Assembly (NCBI GenBank): GCA_902767135.1
Contig: CACXGE010000006.1
Coordinates: forward strand, 1 to 52,353
DNA: 52,353 nt
Reading direction: 5' to 3'
Source of the DNA: an uncultured Lachnospiraceae bacterium
GTDB taxonomy: Bacteria > Bacillota > Clostridia > Lachnospirales > Lachnospiraceae
Below the pieces are notes generated by a model. It did no database searches. It was not told the origin of the DNA and saw nothing but the letters and a program-made list of their open reading frames with translations. Position numbers and translations under genes: made by a program. Shown here one piece after another: positions 34,963 to 44,331 of this stretch (within the stretch, counting starts at the first letter, position 1; every line of letters begins with the position of its first letter).

Positions 34963-35577
34963 TTATTGCCGTAAACATGATCCGCCGTTTCTTTCTTTTT
35001 CGACGTTTTTAATAAAGTTCTTGATATCTTCCACGCATTCTTCCAATATCTGATTTTCAAAAATATTTGTAATATGGTTTCTCTCTATGTTTTCCTTAGA
35101 AAAATCCTTCTCATCTGCCAAAAACCTTCGACATACCTCCGCATAGGATGGATTTTCCTGCCTCTCTTCTCTGTGTATGGCACGAAGAAGACGCTCCTTG
35201 TCTTCAACGGTGATAAGGATTGGCACCACCCGTTCTTTAAAATGTCCCCTCAGCTTTTCGTAGGACTCTAAGGTACCAATCATTAAAATATTCTCCAGCC
35301 TGTCAAACTGTTCATCCTCCACCGTAAAATAATACCAAACTCCATGAACGGTATGATACTCTCTACACTCAAGCACTTTCCCTTCCTTTTGCATTCTGTT
35401 CAGACTTTCCTCATCGGTGAAGTGATAAGTCGTCCCATGAATCTCCTGCTGACGCATAGGCCTGGTAGTATAGATGACCACCGGTTTTAAATTGATTTCT
35501 TTATCTTCCAACAACCTGTTGTATATCGAATCTTTTCCTGAGGAGCTTTTTCCCATTAAATAAAATATATATCCCAT
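34963..35577 (-). CDS. guanylate kinase-like P-loop protein
   Basis: A 204-residue protein with P loop MGKSSSGKDSIYNRLL at residues 8-23 and a GMP-kinase-like core (VVIYTTRPMRQQEIHGTTYHF, which matches TTRxxRxGExxGxxYxF of Gmk). The lid is divergent and the C-terminal half departs from housekeeping Gmk. In Bacillus the equivalent position next to yaaR and holB holds tmk (thymidylate kinase) and yaaQ. The substrate may be a nucleotide or the protein may be regulatory. Spacing to yaaR is 27 bases. Confidence 0.75.
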   Translation of the reverse strand: MGYIFYLMGKSSSGKDSIYNRLLEDKEINLKPVVIYTTRPMRQQEIHGTTYHFTDEESLNRMQKEGKVLECREYHTVHGVWYYFTVEDEQFDRLENILMIGTLESYEKLRGHFKERVVPILITVEDKERLLRAIHREERQENPSYAEVCRRFLADEKDFSKENIERNHITNIFENQILEECVEDIKNFIKNVEKERNGGSCLRQ

Positions 35578-35585
35578 AAACCTGC

Positions 35586-36140
35586 TTAATTTCCTTTATT
35601 GACATCTACACCGGCATCTTGTGTCTGTGCCTGAACAAAAGAATTCTCTGTTCCAGTCACAACTCCCGATTTTTTACCATTTTGATATGCTTTACTATTA
35701 TAAATCACTCTGGTATCTGCCAGTCTGTCATGAAGTGCTAATTTCTGTTCAGAAACTCCCACCATCAGATAACCGATATATAATATCCCTGATAAATACT
35801 TTCCGATAATTTCACGGAATGCCACCTGCCAGAAGGTCAGCTCTATGCCCACAGTAGATACCACCCGAAGCTTCATCAGCATCTTTCCTACCGTACGACC
35901 TGTAGTGTAAGTCATCACAATAAAATAAGCAGACATCAAAAGATAATTCACAATCTGGAAGATGTCATAATCAAACAAAATATCTTTAAAGCACACGCTA
36001 TCCCCTGCCACCATGCGAAGGATTCCAATTGGGAGATTAATCATACCAATCACAACTCCTGCCACGCACATATCAATCAAATAGGCTCCCAGACGAGGGA
36101 AAAATCCTGCTGGTTCTACATTAATTAAGTCCTGATTCAT
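35586..36140 (-). CDS. RDD family membrane protein
   Basis: A 184-residue RDD protein with Arg-Asp-Asp-type signatures: RLGAYLIDMCVAGVVIGM at the N terminus, TTGRTVGKMLMKLRVV in the middle and HDRLADTRVIYNS near the end, with three or four hydrophobic segments between. RDD proteins are thought to act in membrane transport or as assembly factors. Its start lies within the last codons of sppA (20-base overlap), so translation is probably coupled. Confidence 0.88.
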   Translation of the reverse strand: MNQDLINVEPAGFFPRLGAYLIDMCVAGVVIGMINLPIGILRMVAGDSVCFKDILFDYDIFQIVNYLLMSAYFIVMTYTTGRTVGKMLMKLRVVSTVGIELTFWQVAFREIIGKYLSGILYIGYLMVGVSEQKLALHDRLADTRVIYNSKAYQNGKKSGVVTGTENSFVQAQTQDAGVDVNKGN

Positions 36141-37110
36141 AGTACATTAAGCCTCCATTTCCCTGTTCTTTCATGAAATCACGTAAAACTTCTGCATCTG
36201 ACTGTCCTCTTAACGATTTCATGGTTGAAAATAAGCTTGCAAGAGAAGTGCTAATGCTTTCTCTTTCGTACACTTTAATATCACCGGTCTCTTTTTTTAC
36301 TTTTTCCAGATAATCTTCATATGTACTTGTGCCATCAATTAGTTTCTTTTCTAACGCCTGCTTTGCTGTATAAATTCGTCCATCTGCCAATTTCTTTACC
36401 GTCTTTTTCTCCATGTTTCTTCCCTGGGCAACAATATCTACAAACTGCTCATAGGCTTCATCCACCATTGCCTGCAGAATCTTTCTCTGCTCCTTGGTAA
36501 GATCTGCTGCTGCAGAACCCATGGCTTTATTTTTTCCACTGGTAATGTCAATTTCCTTGATTCCCAATTTATCATACAATTCTTTCATATTTGTCATGCT
36601 GATAATAACGCCGATGGAACCTGTCCAACAGTTTCTGTTGGCATAGATTTCGTCTGCTGCCATGGAAATATAATATCCTCCGGAACATGCCTGATCTGCA
36701 AAATAACAATAAATCTTTCTTCCTGTTTTTTCTTTGTACTTCATAAGCTTTAAGTACAAATCATCCGATGCTGTCACTGCACCTCCCGGTGTATTGATAT
36801 ACAGAATAATTCCCTTATTGTTGTCATCCTCTATTAACTGGTCTACGTATTTCATAGTCTTAGGATGGTTGTAATCTTCACTTTCGCCAAACATATTTGT
36901 GGATGGCTCAGAATAAATGGTTCCTTCCACCTTAATTACTGCAAGATAATCTTCTTTGGGAAGACTCTCTCCTTCTGAGTTAAAAATACTTGCAAGTGTG
37001 CTCTGTGACTCTACTTTTCTGCTCTCTGACCAGGTATTAATTGCCACACTGGATACTCCTGTGACAACAAAAATAGCCGCAGCCACTACCACACTGATTA
37101 ATTTCTTCAT
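36121..37110 (-). CDS. sppA: signal peptide peptidase SppA
   Basis: A 329-residue membrane-anchored serine protease that degrades cleaved signal peptides. One N-terminal membrane anchor (residues 3-20); catalytic Ser143 in ADQACSGGYYISMAADEI and Lys195 in SGKNKAMGSA, the Ser/Lys dyad spacing of the Bacillus enzyme; TGSIGV between them. Start MKKLISVVV is chosen because GGAGG lies eight bases upstream; a frame 29 codons longer has no site. It overlaps the RDD gene. Confidence 0.92.
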   Translation of the reverse strand: MKKLISVVVAAAIFVVTGVSSVAINTWSESRKVESQSTLASIFNSEGESLPKEDYLAVIKVEGTIYSEPSTNMFGESEDYNHPKTMKYVDQLIEDDNNKGIILYINTPGGAVTASDDLYLKLMKYKEKTGRKIYCYFADQACSGGYYISMAADEIYANRNCWTGSIGVIISMTNMKELYDKLGIKEIDITSGKNKAMGSAAADLTKEQRKILQAMVDEAYEQFVDIVAQGRNMEKKTVKKLADGRIYTAKQALEKKLIDGTSTYEDYLEKVKKETGDIKVYERESISTSLASLFSTMKSLRGQSDAEVLRDFMKEQGNGGLMYYESGLN

Positions 37111-37212
37111 AAACCTGTTCCTCCTCGCTTTCCTTATCGGCTGTATATCTGCAACCGCAAACATAATTATTATATGAAATCCATAGTTGAAATGCAAGGA
37201 TAATTTCGGTTA

Positions 37213-38691
37213 TCAAACAGATATGACTTTTATATCTTCCACCTGTTCATCCTCCAACCCCTGCAAGAATAACTCTGATTTCTTTAATTCCTGTATATAT
37301 GATATTATTTCCGGGGTAATCAGCTCTCCTGGGGCAAGAATTGGAATCCCAGGGGGATAAACGTATAAAAACTCCCCGCTGATTTGATTCTTGGATTCTT
37401 TTATGGAAATACTATGTTGATGGCTATTCACAGCCTGGGCTATGGTCATTTTTATCTGTGGTCTGCCGATTCCCCAGCCTGACGTGAGATTCTGTATCCT
37501 TCCTATCCCTTCATACATATCTGTCCTATCTATCCTATCTGTGTTGTCTCTTGTCAAATCCTTCTCTATCTGTAGCAATGCCTTTTTCAAACGCTGTATC
37601 CCTTCCTGGGTATCGCAGAGGGTGGTCATAGCCAACACATAGGATGGTGCTGCCATCTCTAATTCCAAGAGAAAATCCTCCCTTAATCTGCTCTTTAGCA
37701 TATCTCCCCACAGGCTTGTCCCCTTGGTGCTTACCACAATTTTAGAAGAGTCAAAATCATAGACACTGGTATCATTCTTTACTTCATCCCCCATTATTTT
37801 TAATTCTTTTAACTCCTTCTTTAGACCGTAAATACTGTAAAGATTGTTGTATAATTCCTGTAATTTTTCTTTTCCCTGTTCTTCCATAAATCTTAAGCAT
37901 CTGTCAATTCCTGCCATTAACAGATAGGAGGGAGAACTGCTCTGATACATTCTGAGATACTGCTTTACTTTTTCTACATTTACAAACTCACTATGATTGA
38001 TATGCAATAATGCTGTCTGTGTAAAGGATGGTAGTGTTTTGTGTACGCTCTGAATCACAATATCTGCACCAAAGGTTAATGCCCCCTTAGGGAAACACTC
38101 TGAAAAATACAGATGAGCCCCGTGGGCCTCATCAACAATGAAAGGGATTTCATATGCATGAGCAATGTCTGCAATCTTACCAATATCAGAGAGAATCCCT
38201 TCGTAGGTTGGCGATGTTATGTACACTGCCTGAATTTCACGGTTTTTATCTTCCTCTAAAAGTTCTCTAAGATGCTCTGGCACTATCCCCCCATTGATAT
38301 CATATTCCGTTATGTATTCCGGATATAAATACTCCACCTGCAATTCATTCAGATATACAGCATGATAGGCGGACTTATGACTGTTTCTTGCCATCACAAT
38401 TTTTCCATTTTTCTGACAGACAGACGCAATGGCACTTAAAATTCCCACCGTACTTCCGTTGATTAAGAAAAAACTTTCCTTGGCACCATAAATCTTAGCT
38501 GCTCTTTTTTGTGCCTGTTCTAAAAGTCCCTCCGGATGATGCAAATCGTCAAAACCATAGATTTCTGTGATATCCATCTCATAAGGATTTATCATCTCTC
38601 CAAAGTTTCGCTTATGCCCTGGCATATGAAAAGGATATGCCTGGGTTTTACTATATGCTTTTAATCTGTTCCATAAATCTTCCTGCTCCAT
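37213..38691 (-). CDS. Orn/Lys/Arg decarboxylase family protein (YaaO-like)
   Basis: A 492-residue PLP-dependent decarboxylase of the major Orn/Lys/Arg group, making a polyamine or agmatine/cadaverine. Motifs: FHMPGHKRNF (21-30), VDEAHGAHL with D187, and PLP lysine K218 in SVHKTLPSFTQ. Bacillus has its paralogue yaaO at the same place upstream of tmk-yaaR-holB. The open frame runs 91 codons further upstream, but that part translates a mobile element; the ATG of MEQEDLW has GAGG six bases upstream. The promoter lies beyond the element, so the mRNA leader includes it. Which amino acid is used is not evident. Confidence 0.9.
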   Translation of the reverse strand: MEQEDLWNRLKAYSKTQAYPFHMPGHKRNFGEMINPYEMDITEIYGFDDLHHPEGLLEQAQKRAAKIYGAKESFFLINGSTVGILSAIASVCQKNGKIVMARNSHKSAYHAVYLNELQVEYLYPEYITEYDINGGIVPEHLRELLEEDKNREIQAVYITSPTYEGILSDIGKIADIAHAYEIPFIVDEAHGAHLYFSECFPKGALTFGADIVIQSVHKTLPSFTQTALLHINHSEFVNVEKVKQYLRMYQSSSPSYLLMAGIDRCLRFMEEQGKEKLQELYNNLYSIYGLKKELKELKIMGDEVKNDTSVYDFDSSKIVVSTKGTSLWGDMLKSRLREDFLLELEMAAPSYVLAMTTLCDTQEGIQRLKKALLQIEKDLTRDNTDRIDRTDMYEGIGRIQNLTSGWGIGRPQIKMTIAQAVNSHQHSISIKESKNQISGEFLYVYPPGIPILAPGELITPEIISYIQELKKSELFLQGLEDEQVEDIKVISV

Positions 38692-38730
38692 AGATACCTC
38701 ACTCTTTCTTTGTTTGAACGTAACTATCAT

Positions 38731-38869
38731 GTTGCTGTACACACAATATGTACACAGTAACAGTAACCGATTTTGACCATGCTTCGCATTCCAAATGGCC
38801 AAAATCCGTAGCCTGAAATCTTTCGTACGGTATTTTCGGTGCCGAAAATACCTACCTGTGTACTGTAAC
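38731..38869 (-). mobile_element. GTAAC-family palindromic element, 139 bp
   Basis: Flanked by perfect 7-bp direct repeats CTATCAT (38724-38730, 38870-38876). On minus the order is GTTACAGTACACA, hairpin 1 (perfect 11-bp GGTATTTTCGG/CCGAAAATACC), a 21-bp linker, hairpin 2 (GATTTTGGCCA with TGGTCAAAATC, one G-U pair present only on minus, loop containing ATGCGAAGCAT), then a terminal hairpin ending GTACAGCAAC. The insertion point is just after the TATGAT of the decarboxylase promoter, so the element forms most of that mRNA leader. Confidence 0.78.
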
Positions 38870-38871
38870 CT

Positions 38872-38900
38872 ATCATATCCTTTTTGTCGGTTTTCGTCAA
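38872..38900 (-). promoter_or_regulatory. promoter of the decarboxylase-holB-rsmI operon
   Basis: Minus-strand TTGACG (38900-38895) and TATGAT (38877-38872) are 17 bp apart. The target duplication of the 139-bp element includes most of the -10 hexamer, so the element begins at the expected transcription start. Confidence 0.7.
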
Positions 38901-38907
38901 AAAATAT

Positions 38908-38936
38908 TTGCCATATTCTTTTATATGTATTATAAT
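38908..38936 (+). promoter_or_regulatory. promoter of the chemotaxis receptor gene
   Basis: TTGCCA (38908-38913) and TATAAT (38931-38936) with a 17-bp spacer, divergent from the decarboxylase promoter only a few bases away. The leader to the ATG at 39053 is about 110 nt. Confidence 0.7.
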
Positions 38937-39052
38937 TAAATAGTCGTGCAATTTCTGTATTCATTTGTATGGATTGCGCAAATTATATGCAGCAAGGTGA
39001 CTGTTTCGTACCTTTACAGTTGCCAGAATATGAACATAAAGGGGGACTTGTT

Positions 39053-40768
39053 ATGAAGTTAAAAGGTAAGCTTATCCTTATGAGTTTGGCTCCATTAGCA
39101 GCACTTGCCATCCTCATAATCATTTTTTCAAATCTCAGAATTTCAAATGTAATTTCCGATGTTGTCCGAGAGGACATTCAAGCCAGTGCCAGGTTGCAGG
39201 CAGAGCTTATCCAAAGCTACGATGGTGATTTTTCTGTGGAAGACAACGGAGACCTTGTGAAAGGACAACACAACATTACCCAGGAAACCGATGTGATGGA
39301 CAGTTTGTTAGACAGCTCCAAAATCGCACTGACCATTTTTTATGGTGACACACGTTACTCCACCTCCATTGTACAGGATGGAGAGCGTATCTTGGGAACA
39401 CAGGCAGGCCAGGCTGTAGTTGACGAAGTACTTCACAGTGGAAATGAGTATTTTGCATCCAACGTGGATATTTTAAACGAAAAATATTACGGATACTATA
39501 TACCTATCTTGGATAAGGATAACACACCTATAGGTATGGTGTTTGCCGGAAAATCCCAGACAAATGTGTCAAAAGAGATCAATTCCATCCTCAATTTTAT
39601 CGTTGGGATTACACTTGTGGTGTCGGTTATATGTGCAGTTGTGATTACCATTTTCTCTCGAACCATCAGCAAGCGTTTAACTAACGGTGTCAATGCCTTA
39701 GAGCATATATCCGCTGGTGATTTACTGGTAGAATTAAACGAAGCTTATGCCAACGGAAAAGATGAGACAGCAGACATTGTTCGAGCTGTGATTAAATTAA
39801 AAAGCACCATTGGAGATATTGTTGGTCAGATTATTGCCGACAGCAGCCATGTCCATTTGGCAGCCACGAAACTAAAAGCCGGGGCTGTAACCGCCAGTGA
39901 CAGTATTCAGCAGGTAGAACACGCCATGGAAGAAGTTGCTCTGGCAGCTACAGCTCAAGCAAGTGATACTCAGAATGCCACCAATGAAGTACATACCATC
40001 GGTCAGCGAATTGATGAAATCAATACGGATGTACAGCGCTTAAATGAAAATTCGGACAAAATGGAGCAAAATGGAATGCTTGCTAAGAATACCTTAAAAG
40101 AATTGGAACGCATCAATGCAGAGGTACAAAATTCCATTGATACTATTTATGCCCAGACAAATACCACAAACGAATCCGCACAGAAAATCAGTGAAGCCAT
40201 CAGCCTGATTACCTCCATTGCAGAGGAGACCAACTTACTTTCCTTAAACGCTTCCATTGAAGCTGCCCGTGCCGGTGAACAGGGTCGTGGGTTTGCAGTA
40301 GTGGCTTCCCAGATTCAGAAACTGGCAGAACAGTCAAATGTCTCTGCACAACAGATTAATCAGTGTACCCAGTCTTTGATGGAGGACTCACAAAATGCAG
40401 TGTCCACTATGGACAGTGTAAAAGAAACTATGGCTCGCCAATGTGTTATGGTGGAAAAAACAGACCAGGTATTCCACCAAGTGTTAGAAGGAATTCAAGA
40501 TTCCCGTACAGATGTATCAAAAATTTCAGATAGCACCAAAGCATTGGAAGCTTCAAAGGTCAGCATCACTGATATTATTCAGAATTTATCCGCTGCGTCA
40601 GAGGAATATGCCGCCAGTACCCAGGAAACCTCTTCCGCTGCAACTCAGGTAAGTTCTATTGTACAAGATATCACAGACAGTTCTGTGGATATGCAGCAAT
40701 TGGCAGCAGGATTAAAAGACAGTGTAGATTACTTTAAACTATACGAGACAACCAAACCGGAAACTTAA
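39053..40768 (+). CDS. methyl-accepting chemotaxis protein (single Cache, HAMP, signalling domain)
   Basis: A 571-residue receptor. TM1 is at about 7-26; residues 30-175 form an extracytoplasmic single-Cache-like sensor ([45 protein letters not shown]); TM2 at about 180-203; HAMP follows ([25 protein letters not shown]); the C-terminal signalling hairpin tip [19 protein letters not shown] is intact and interacts with CheA/CheW. Start MKLKGKLIL has AAAGGGGG eight bases upstream; a longer frame from 38969 lacks a site. A two-way terminator follows the stop. Confidence 0.93.
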   Translation: MKLKGKLILMSLAPLAALAILIIIFSNLRISNVISDVVREDIQASARLQAELIQSYDGDFSVEDNGDLVKGQHNITQETDVMDSLLDSSKIALTIFYGDTRYSTSIVQDGERILGTQAGQAVVDEVLHSGNEYFASNVDILNEKYYGYYIPILDKDNTPIGMVFAGKSQTNVSKEINSILNFIVGITLVVSVICAVVITIFSRTISKRLTNGVNALEHISAGDLLVELNEAYANGKDETADIVRAVIKLKSTIGDIVGQIIADSSHVHLAATKLKAGAVTASDSIQQVEHAMEEVALAATAQASDTQNATNEVHTIGQRIDEINTDVQRLNENSDKMEQNGMLAKNTLKELERINAEVQNSIDTIYAQTNTTNESAQKISEAISLITSIAEETNLLSLNASIEAARAGEQGRGFAVVASQIQKLAEQSNVSAQQINQCTQSLMEDSQNAVSTMDSVKETMARQCVMVEKTDQVFHQVLEGIQDSRTDVSKISDSTKALEASKVSITDIIQNLSAASEEYAASTQETSSAATQVSSIVQDITDSSVDMQQLAAGLKDSVDYFKLYETTKPET

Positions 40769-40769
40769 A

Positions 40770-40803
40770 AAAATCTCCCTTAATTTTTAAGGGAGATTTT
40801 TTT
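40770..40803 (+). terminator. terminator after the chemotaxis receptor
   Basis: Stem AATCTCCCTTAA/TTAAGGGAGATT followed by seven T residues on plus; an A run before it makes it workable on minus as well. Confidence 0.9.
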
Positions 40804-40845
40804 CTGGCAACCCATAAATTTCCATCAACTTTTCCTCCTATTATA

Positions 40846-40870
40846 TGACATTATATGATATAATACGTCA
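40846..40870 (+). promoter_or_regulatory. promoter with overlapping dyad before the wall-binding protein
   Basis: A 25-bp near-palindrome (TGAC-ATTATA-TGA-TATAAT-ac-GTCA) contains the probable -10 TATAAT (40859-40864). No good -35 is seen, so an activator or repressor may bind the dyad. AAAGGGGG for the downstream gene follows. Confidence 0.4.
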
Positions 40871-40902
40871 TAGATAAAAATTCTAAAGGGGGACAAACAA
40901 CA

Positions 40903-42258
40903 ATGCACAACCTAAAAAAGACATCAAAAAGGCTAGGGCCTATTCTTTTGGGAATTTTCTGCTTTTTCTTCCTGTTTTCAGGAAGTCATATTGATACAAA
41001 AGCCGCAGCCGATTCCCATGTATCCGATACCAGCAAGGAAAAAAACGGATTTATCACTTCAAAAAGCGGTGATGTCTATTATTATAAGAACAACAAGAAA
41101 CTTTCCGGATGGCAGGTCATTGATGGAAAAACCTATTATTTTGACAAAAGCCAGAAAAAAAAGATGGTCACTGGATGGCAAACCATTCTGTTTAAAACCT
41201 ACTATTTCAAGTCTAACGGACAAATGGTTACCGGAAAGAAAAAAATCGGTAAATACACCTATTACTTCCACAAAAAAGGCTATATGCTCACCGGATTTCA
41301 GACCATCAAGGGCAACGTTTACTATTTTAACAGCAAAGGCAGGATGCTCACCGGATTTCGAACCATAAAGAAAAAGCAATATTACTTCCATGACACCGGT
41401 ATTATGCAGACCGAATTTCTTATCCTGTCCGGCAAGAAATATTATTTTAATTCAAAGGGAGTAATGCAAACCGGATTTAAAAAAATTGGTTCAAAAACCT
41501 ATTATTTTGACACCGATGGCGTTATGAAAAAAGGGTTACGAAAAATATCCAAAAAGTATTATTATTTTAATACAAAAGGTATTATGCAGACCGGATTTTG
41601 CACTATCAATAATATTACTTACTATTTTGACCCATCCACTGGTGCTATGTATAGTCCAAAATCAGATGGCACAATCAAAAAAATTGGCAGTCAGTATGCC
41701 TGCTTTAACAAAGATGGTTCCTACCAGCTCACTGCTTCTTATGGTCTGGTAAATGGGGTTAAAGTTCACCCACAATACTTTACGGATCCAAAGGTAAGTG
41801 AGGAAACTTTACTAGCCGCCATCCTTTATTCCGAAGCAGGAAATCAAAAGGATTACCCCGTGACAGGAGAGCTGAATCAGAAAGATTATACCTTTTATAA
41901 AGGTCATCTTGGTGTGGGTTATGTTATTTTTAACCGAATGACCAGCAAGCTTGGTCTTAAGGAAGTAATCTATCAGCAGTACCAATTTGAACCTGCAAGA
42001 ACCGGTGTGTTGACCAACTATTTAAACCATCCGGAGCTTGTTTCCACAGATTGCAAAAATGCTGCAAAAGTGCTTTTATATGATTACAAAAATAACAAAA
42101 ACAGCGTTCCAGGCTTTAAACGCAAGGATTTTACCTGGAAAAATTTCTGGGCAGTAACCTATGCCAAAACTACTAATTTTTTTGAAGTTTACAATGCACC
42201 AGAGTATGAGATAATTCAAGGCCATGTGTTCTTCAACTATACCAAAAAGATAAATTAG
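40903..42258 (+). CDS. secreted wall-binding repeat protein with SleB-like hydrolase domain
   Basis: A 451-residue exported protein: signal peptide (residues 1-35, ending near TKAAA); about nine 20-residue choline/cell-wall-binding repeats (57-250, pattern G-W/F-x-x-I-x-x-K-x-Y-Y-F); then a C-terminal domain (290-450) like the SleB/Hydrolase_2 family, with ILYSEAGNQ (E311 is the likely catalytic Glu) and GHLGVGYVIFNRM. SleB-type enzymes are lytic transglycosylases active on spore cortex; other members act on vegetative wall. No sortase motif; the repeats should anchor it to the wall. It is monocistronic with its own promoter and terminator. Confidence 0.82.
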   Translation: MHNLKKTSKRLGPILLGIFCFFFLFSGSHIDTKAAADSHVSDTSKEKNGFITSKSGDVYYYKNNKKLSGWQVIDGKTYYFDKSQKKKMVTGWQTILFKTYYFKSNGQMVTGKKKIGKYTYYFHKKGYMLTGFQTIKGNVYYFNSKGRMLTGFRTIKKKQYYFHDTGIMQTEFLILSGKKYYFNSKGVMQTGFKKIGSKTYYFDTDGVMKKGLRKISKKYYYFNTKGIMQTGFCTINNITYYFDPSTGAMYSPKSDGTIKKIGSQYACFNKDGSYQLTASYGLVNGVKVHPQYFTDPKVSEETLLAAILYSEAGNQKDYPVTGELNQKDYTFYKGHLGVGYVIFNRMTSKLGLKEVIYQQYQFEPARTGVLTNYLNHPELVSTDCKNAAKVLLYDYKNNKNSVPGFKRKDFTWKNFWAVTYAKTTNFFEVYNAPEYEIIQGHVFFNYTKKIN

Positions 42259-42261
42259 AAC

Positions 42262-42290
42262 GTAACTGTTCAGAACCACTGAATGGTTAC
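42262..42290 (+). repeat. solo terminal hairpin of the GTAAC family
   Basis: GTAACTGTTCAG and CTGAATGGTTAC around a five-base loop. The two deviations from perfect pairing are U-G and G-U wobbles on plus. It begins three bases after the stop codon. Flanks ATTAGAAC and ATGAATAC agree at five of eight bases, at best a decayed duplication. Confidence 0.5.
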
Positions 42291-42307
42291 ATGAATACAA
42301 AGTAACA

Positions 42308-42336
42308 GGCAGTAGCTTTCGCTACTGCCCTTTTTT
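42308..42336 (+). terminator. terminator of the wall-binding protein gene
   Basis: Stem GGCAGTAGC/GCTACTGCC with a TTTC loop, then CTTTTTT on plus. The end touches the stop codon of the convergent permease gene. Confidence 0.92.
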
Positions 42337-43624
42337 ATTCATATCTTAATGCTTCAATAGGATTCATCTTCGCCGCTTTATTTGCCGGATAGTATCCAAA
42401 GAATATACCAATCAGTATAGAGAAGGATACGGAAAAGAAAATTCCTGTCACACTAGGACTGGCTGCATATCCCATAAAACCGGCGGCCACAGCCCCTAAG
42501 GTGATTCCTAATACAATTCCGATAAATCCACCGATAAGACAGATCACTACCGATTCCATGATAAACTGTAATCTGATGGAGCCATTGGTGGCTCCTAATG
42601 CCTTTCTGGTACCGATTTCTCTGGTTCTTTCTGTGATGGATACCAGCATAATATTCATAACACCAATTCCTCCAACTAACAGGGAGATTCCTGCAATAAT
42701 AGCGATTGCCAGAGAAATGGTGGACAGCATATCTGTCATAGATGAAATCATGGATTCCATACTGTATGCACTAATCTGATAATTCTCATTCTTGGCATAA
42801 TACTGCTCAAAAAAGTTCTCTACTTTTTCTAGAAATTCTGTGGAGTCTGTATCGGTACTGGTCACAATGGTAAACTGTGAATACCCATTGCTATTATGGT
42901 TTTGTTGTTTTGCTGTTTCCAATGGAATGTAAACATCCGTGGAAACATCCTGGGTAGAATCAGAGGAAAACCCTGCACTGGAGGCGCTGTATTTATAAAC
43001 GCCCACAATATAGTAGGTGTAAAAGTTATGATTCAAGGTAACTTCTATGGTCTGTCCTAAGGCAGCGCTGGTATCTCCATCAAATAAATTATTCACCAGA
43101 TAATCCGGAACTACCGCTACCTTCTTTCCTTTTTCCTGATCTGCCTGACTTAAACTTCTGCCTGCCAGAAGCGTTAGATCTGCGGTATTCATGTAACCTA
43201 AATTTCCGCCAGTAACATTTACGTTGGCGTAGAGCTTTCCGTCCTCTGCAGTACCGCTTCCCACCGATTCGGAAAGGGAAATTTCATCAATATTGTCCGA
43301 ATACTCTGCCAGAAGATTGTCAAGCATTTCATCTGTAATATAATCCTCAGCACTCATGCTGCGACCTATCACACCTCCTTGAAACTTCATACCATTCTCT
43401 GTCACTTCATCCTCGGTGCTTTTCTGTTGTAACCCAACCGTAATATTATTTGCTCCCATAGACTGCATGGAGGTGGTGACAGAGTTGGTTATGGAATCTC
43501 CCACTGTCATAATGGCTATGACCGAACCGCTACCGATCATAATACCCAACATGGTAAGCAAGGCTCGCATCTTATTTGCCACCAGACTGTTTAATGCAAG
43601 AAGTATATTTTCAATGACTAACAT
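42335..43624 (-). CDS. MacB-like ABC transporter permease
   Basis: A 429-residue permease of the MacB/FtsX type: N-terminal helix LTMLGIMIGSGSVIAIMTV, a large extracytoplasmic domain (about 50-300) and three C-terminal helices, with the cytosolic signature ITERTREIGTRKALGATNGSIRLQF. It forms the membrane part of a tripartite-like efflux or export system with the ATPase and adaptor upstream. The start MLVIENILL follows GGAGGAGG; it overlaps the ATPase gene by 14 bases, so translation is coupled. Confidence 0.92.
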   Translation of the reverse strand: MLVIENILLALNSLVANKMRALLTMLGIMIGSGSVIAIMTVGDSITNSVTTSMQSMGANNITVGLQQKSTEDEVTENGMKFQGGVIGRSMSAEDYITDEMLDNLLAEYSDNIDEISLSESVGSGTAEDGKLYANVNVTGGNLGYMNTADLTLLAGRSLSQADQEKGKKVAVVPDYLVNNLFDGDTSAALGQTIEVTLNHNFYTYYIVGVYKYSASSAGFSSDSTQDVSTDVYIPLETAKQQNHNSNGYSQFTIVTSTDTDSTEFLEKVENFFEQYYAKNENYQISAYSMESMISSMTDMLSTISLAIAIIAGISLLVGGIGVMNIMLVSITERTREIGTRKALGATNGSIRLQFIMESVVICLIGGFIGIVLGITLGAVAAGFMGYAASPSVTGIFFSVSFSILIGIFFGYYPANKAAKMNPIEALRYE

Positions 43625-44315
43625 TTTTTCCCTCCTCCTTGATAATATTACCATCTTTAATTGTAATAATTCTTCCGGTTTCTTCGGCAAGTTCCTGAGA
43701 ATGGGTAATCAGCACGATGGTCTTTCCCTGTTCCTTATTTAACTTGTGAAACAAATCCATAATTTTTCGTCCCGTCTTAGAATCCAGAGCTCCTGTAGGC
43801 TCATCTGCCAGAATGATGGCAGGGTCATTTGCCATAGCCCTTGCTATAGCCACACGCTGCTTCTGTCCGCCGGAAAGTTCATCTGGTTTATGGTTCATTC
43901 TCTCCTCCATGCCAACCATCGTCAGCAGTTCTTTTGCCCTCTTAGTCCGCTCTTTTCTAGGTACCTTTGCATACAACATAGGAAGCTCCACATTTCTTAA
44001 AGCTGAAGTTCTTGATATCAGATTGTACGTCTGAAACACAAAGCCAATCTTTTCGTTTCTGATATGGGATAATTCTCTATCCTTTGCTTCCCCCACATCC
44101 ATACCATCCAACATATAACTACCTTCACTTGCCCTATCCAATATTCCAATAATATTCATCAAGGTGGTTTTTCCTGAACCTGAAGCACCAACTATGGATA
44201 CAAATTCTCCCTTATGCACCTTTAAATCAATGCCGTGGAGAATCTCTAACTCATTTAGTTGACCTTCATAAAACCGTTTCACAATCTGCTTTAAATCTAT
44301 CATCACATCATCCAT
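43611..44315 (-). CDS. MacB-like ABC transporter ATPase
   Basis: A 234-residue LolD/MacB-type ATPase. Walker [18 protein letters not shown] loop [12 protein letters not shown] signature [16 protein letters not shown], Walker [14 protein letters not shown] and the switch His in VLITHS are all intact. It energises the permease encoded next. AGGAGG lies eight bases before the ATG. The substrate is unknown; relatives export peptides, antibiotics or lipoproteins. Confidence 0.95.
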   Translation of the reverse strand: MDDVMIDLKQIVKRFYEGQLNELEILHGIDLKVHKGEFVSIVGASGSGKTTLMNIIGILDRASEGSYMLDGMDVGEAKDRELSHIRNEKIGFVFQTYNLISRTSALRNVELPMLYAKVPRKERTKRAKELLTMVGMEERMNHKPDELSGGQKQRVAIARAMANDPAIILADEPTGALDSKTGRKIMDLFHKLNKEQGKTIVLITHSQELAEETGRIITIKDGNIIKEEGKNVSH

Positions 44316-44331
44316 CTATTTCTACCTCCTA

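Noticed and set aside
38692..38964. Ninety-one extra N-terminal codons of the decarboxylase
   Set aside because: They translate the 139-bp element and the promoter region; the internal ATG has a good ribosome-binding site and fits the family N terminus.
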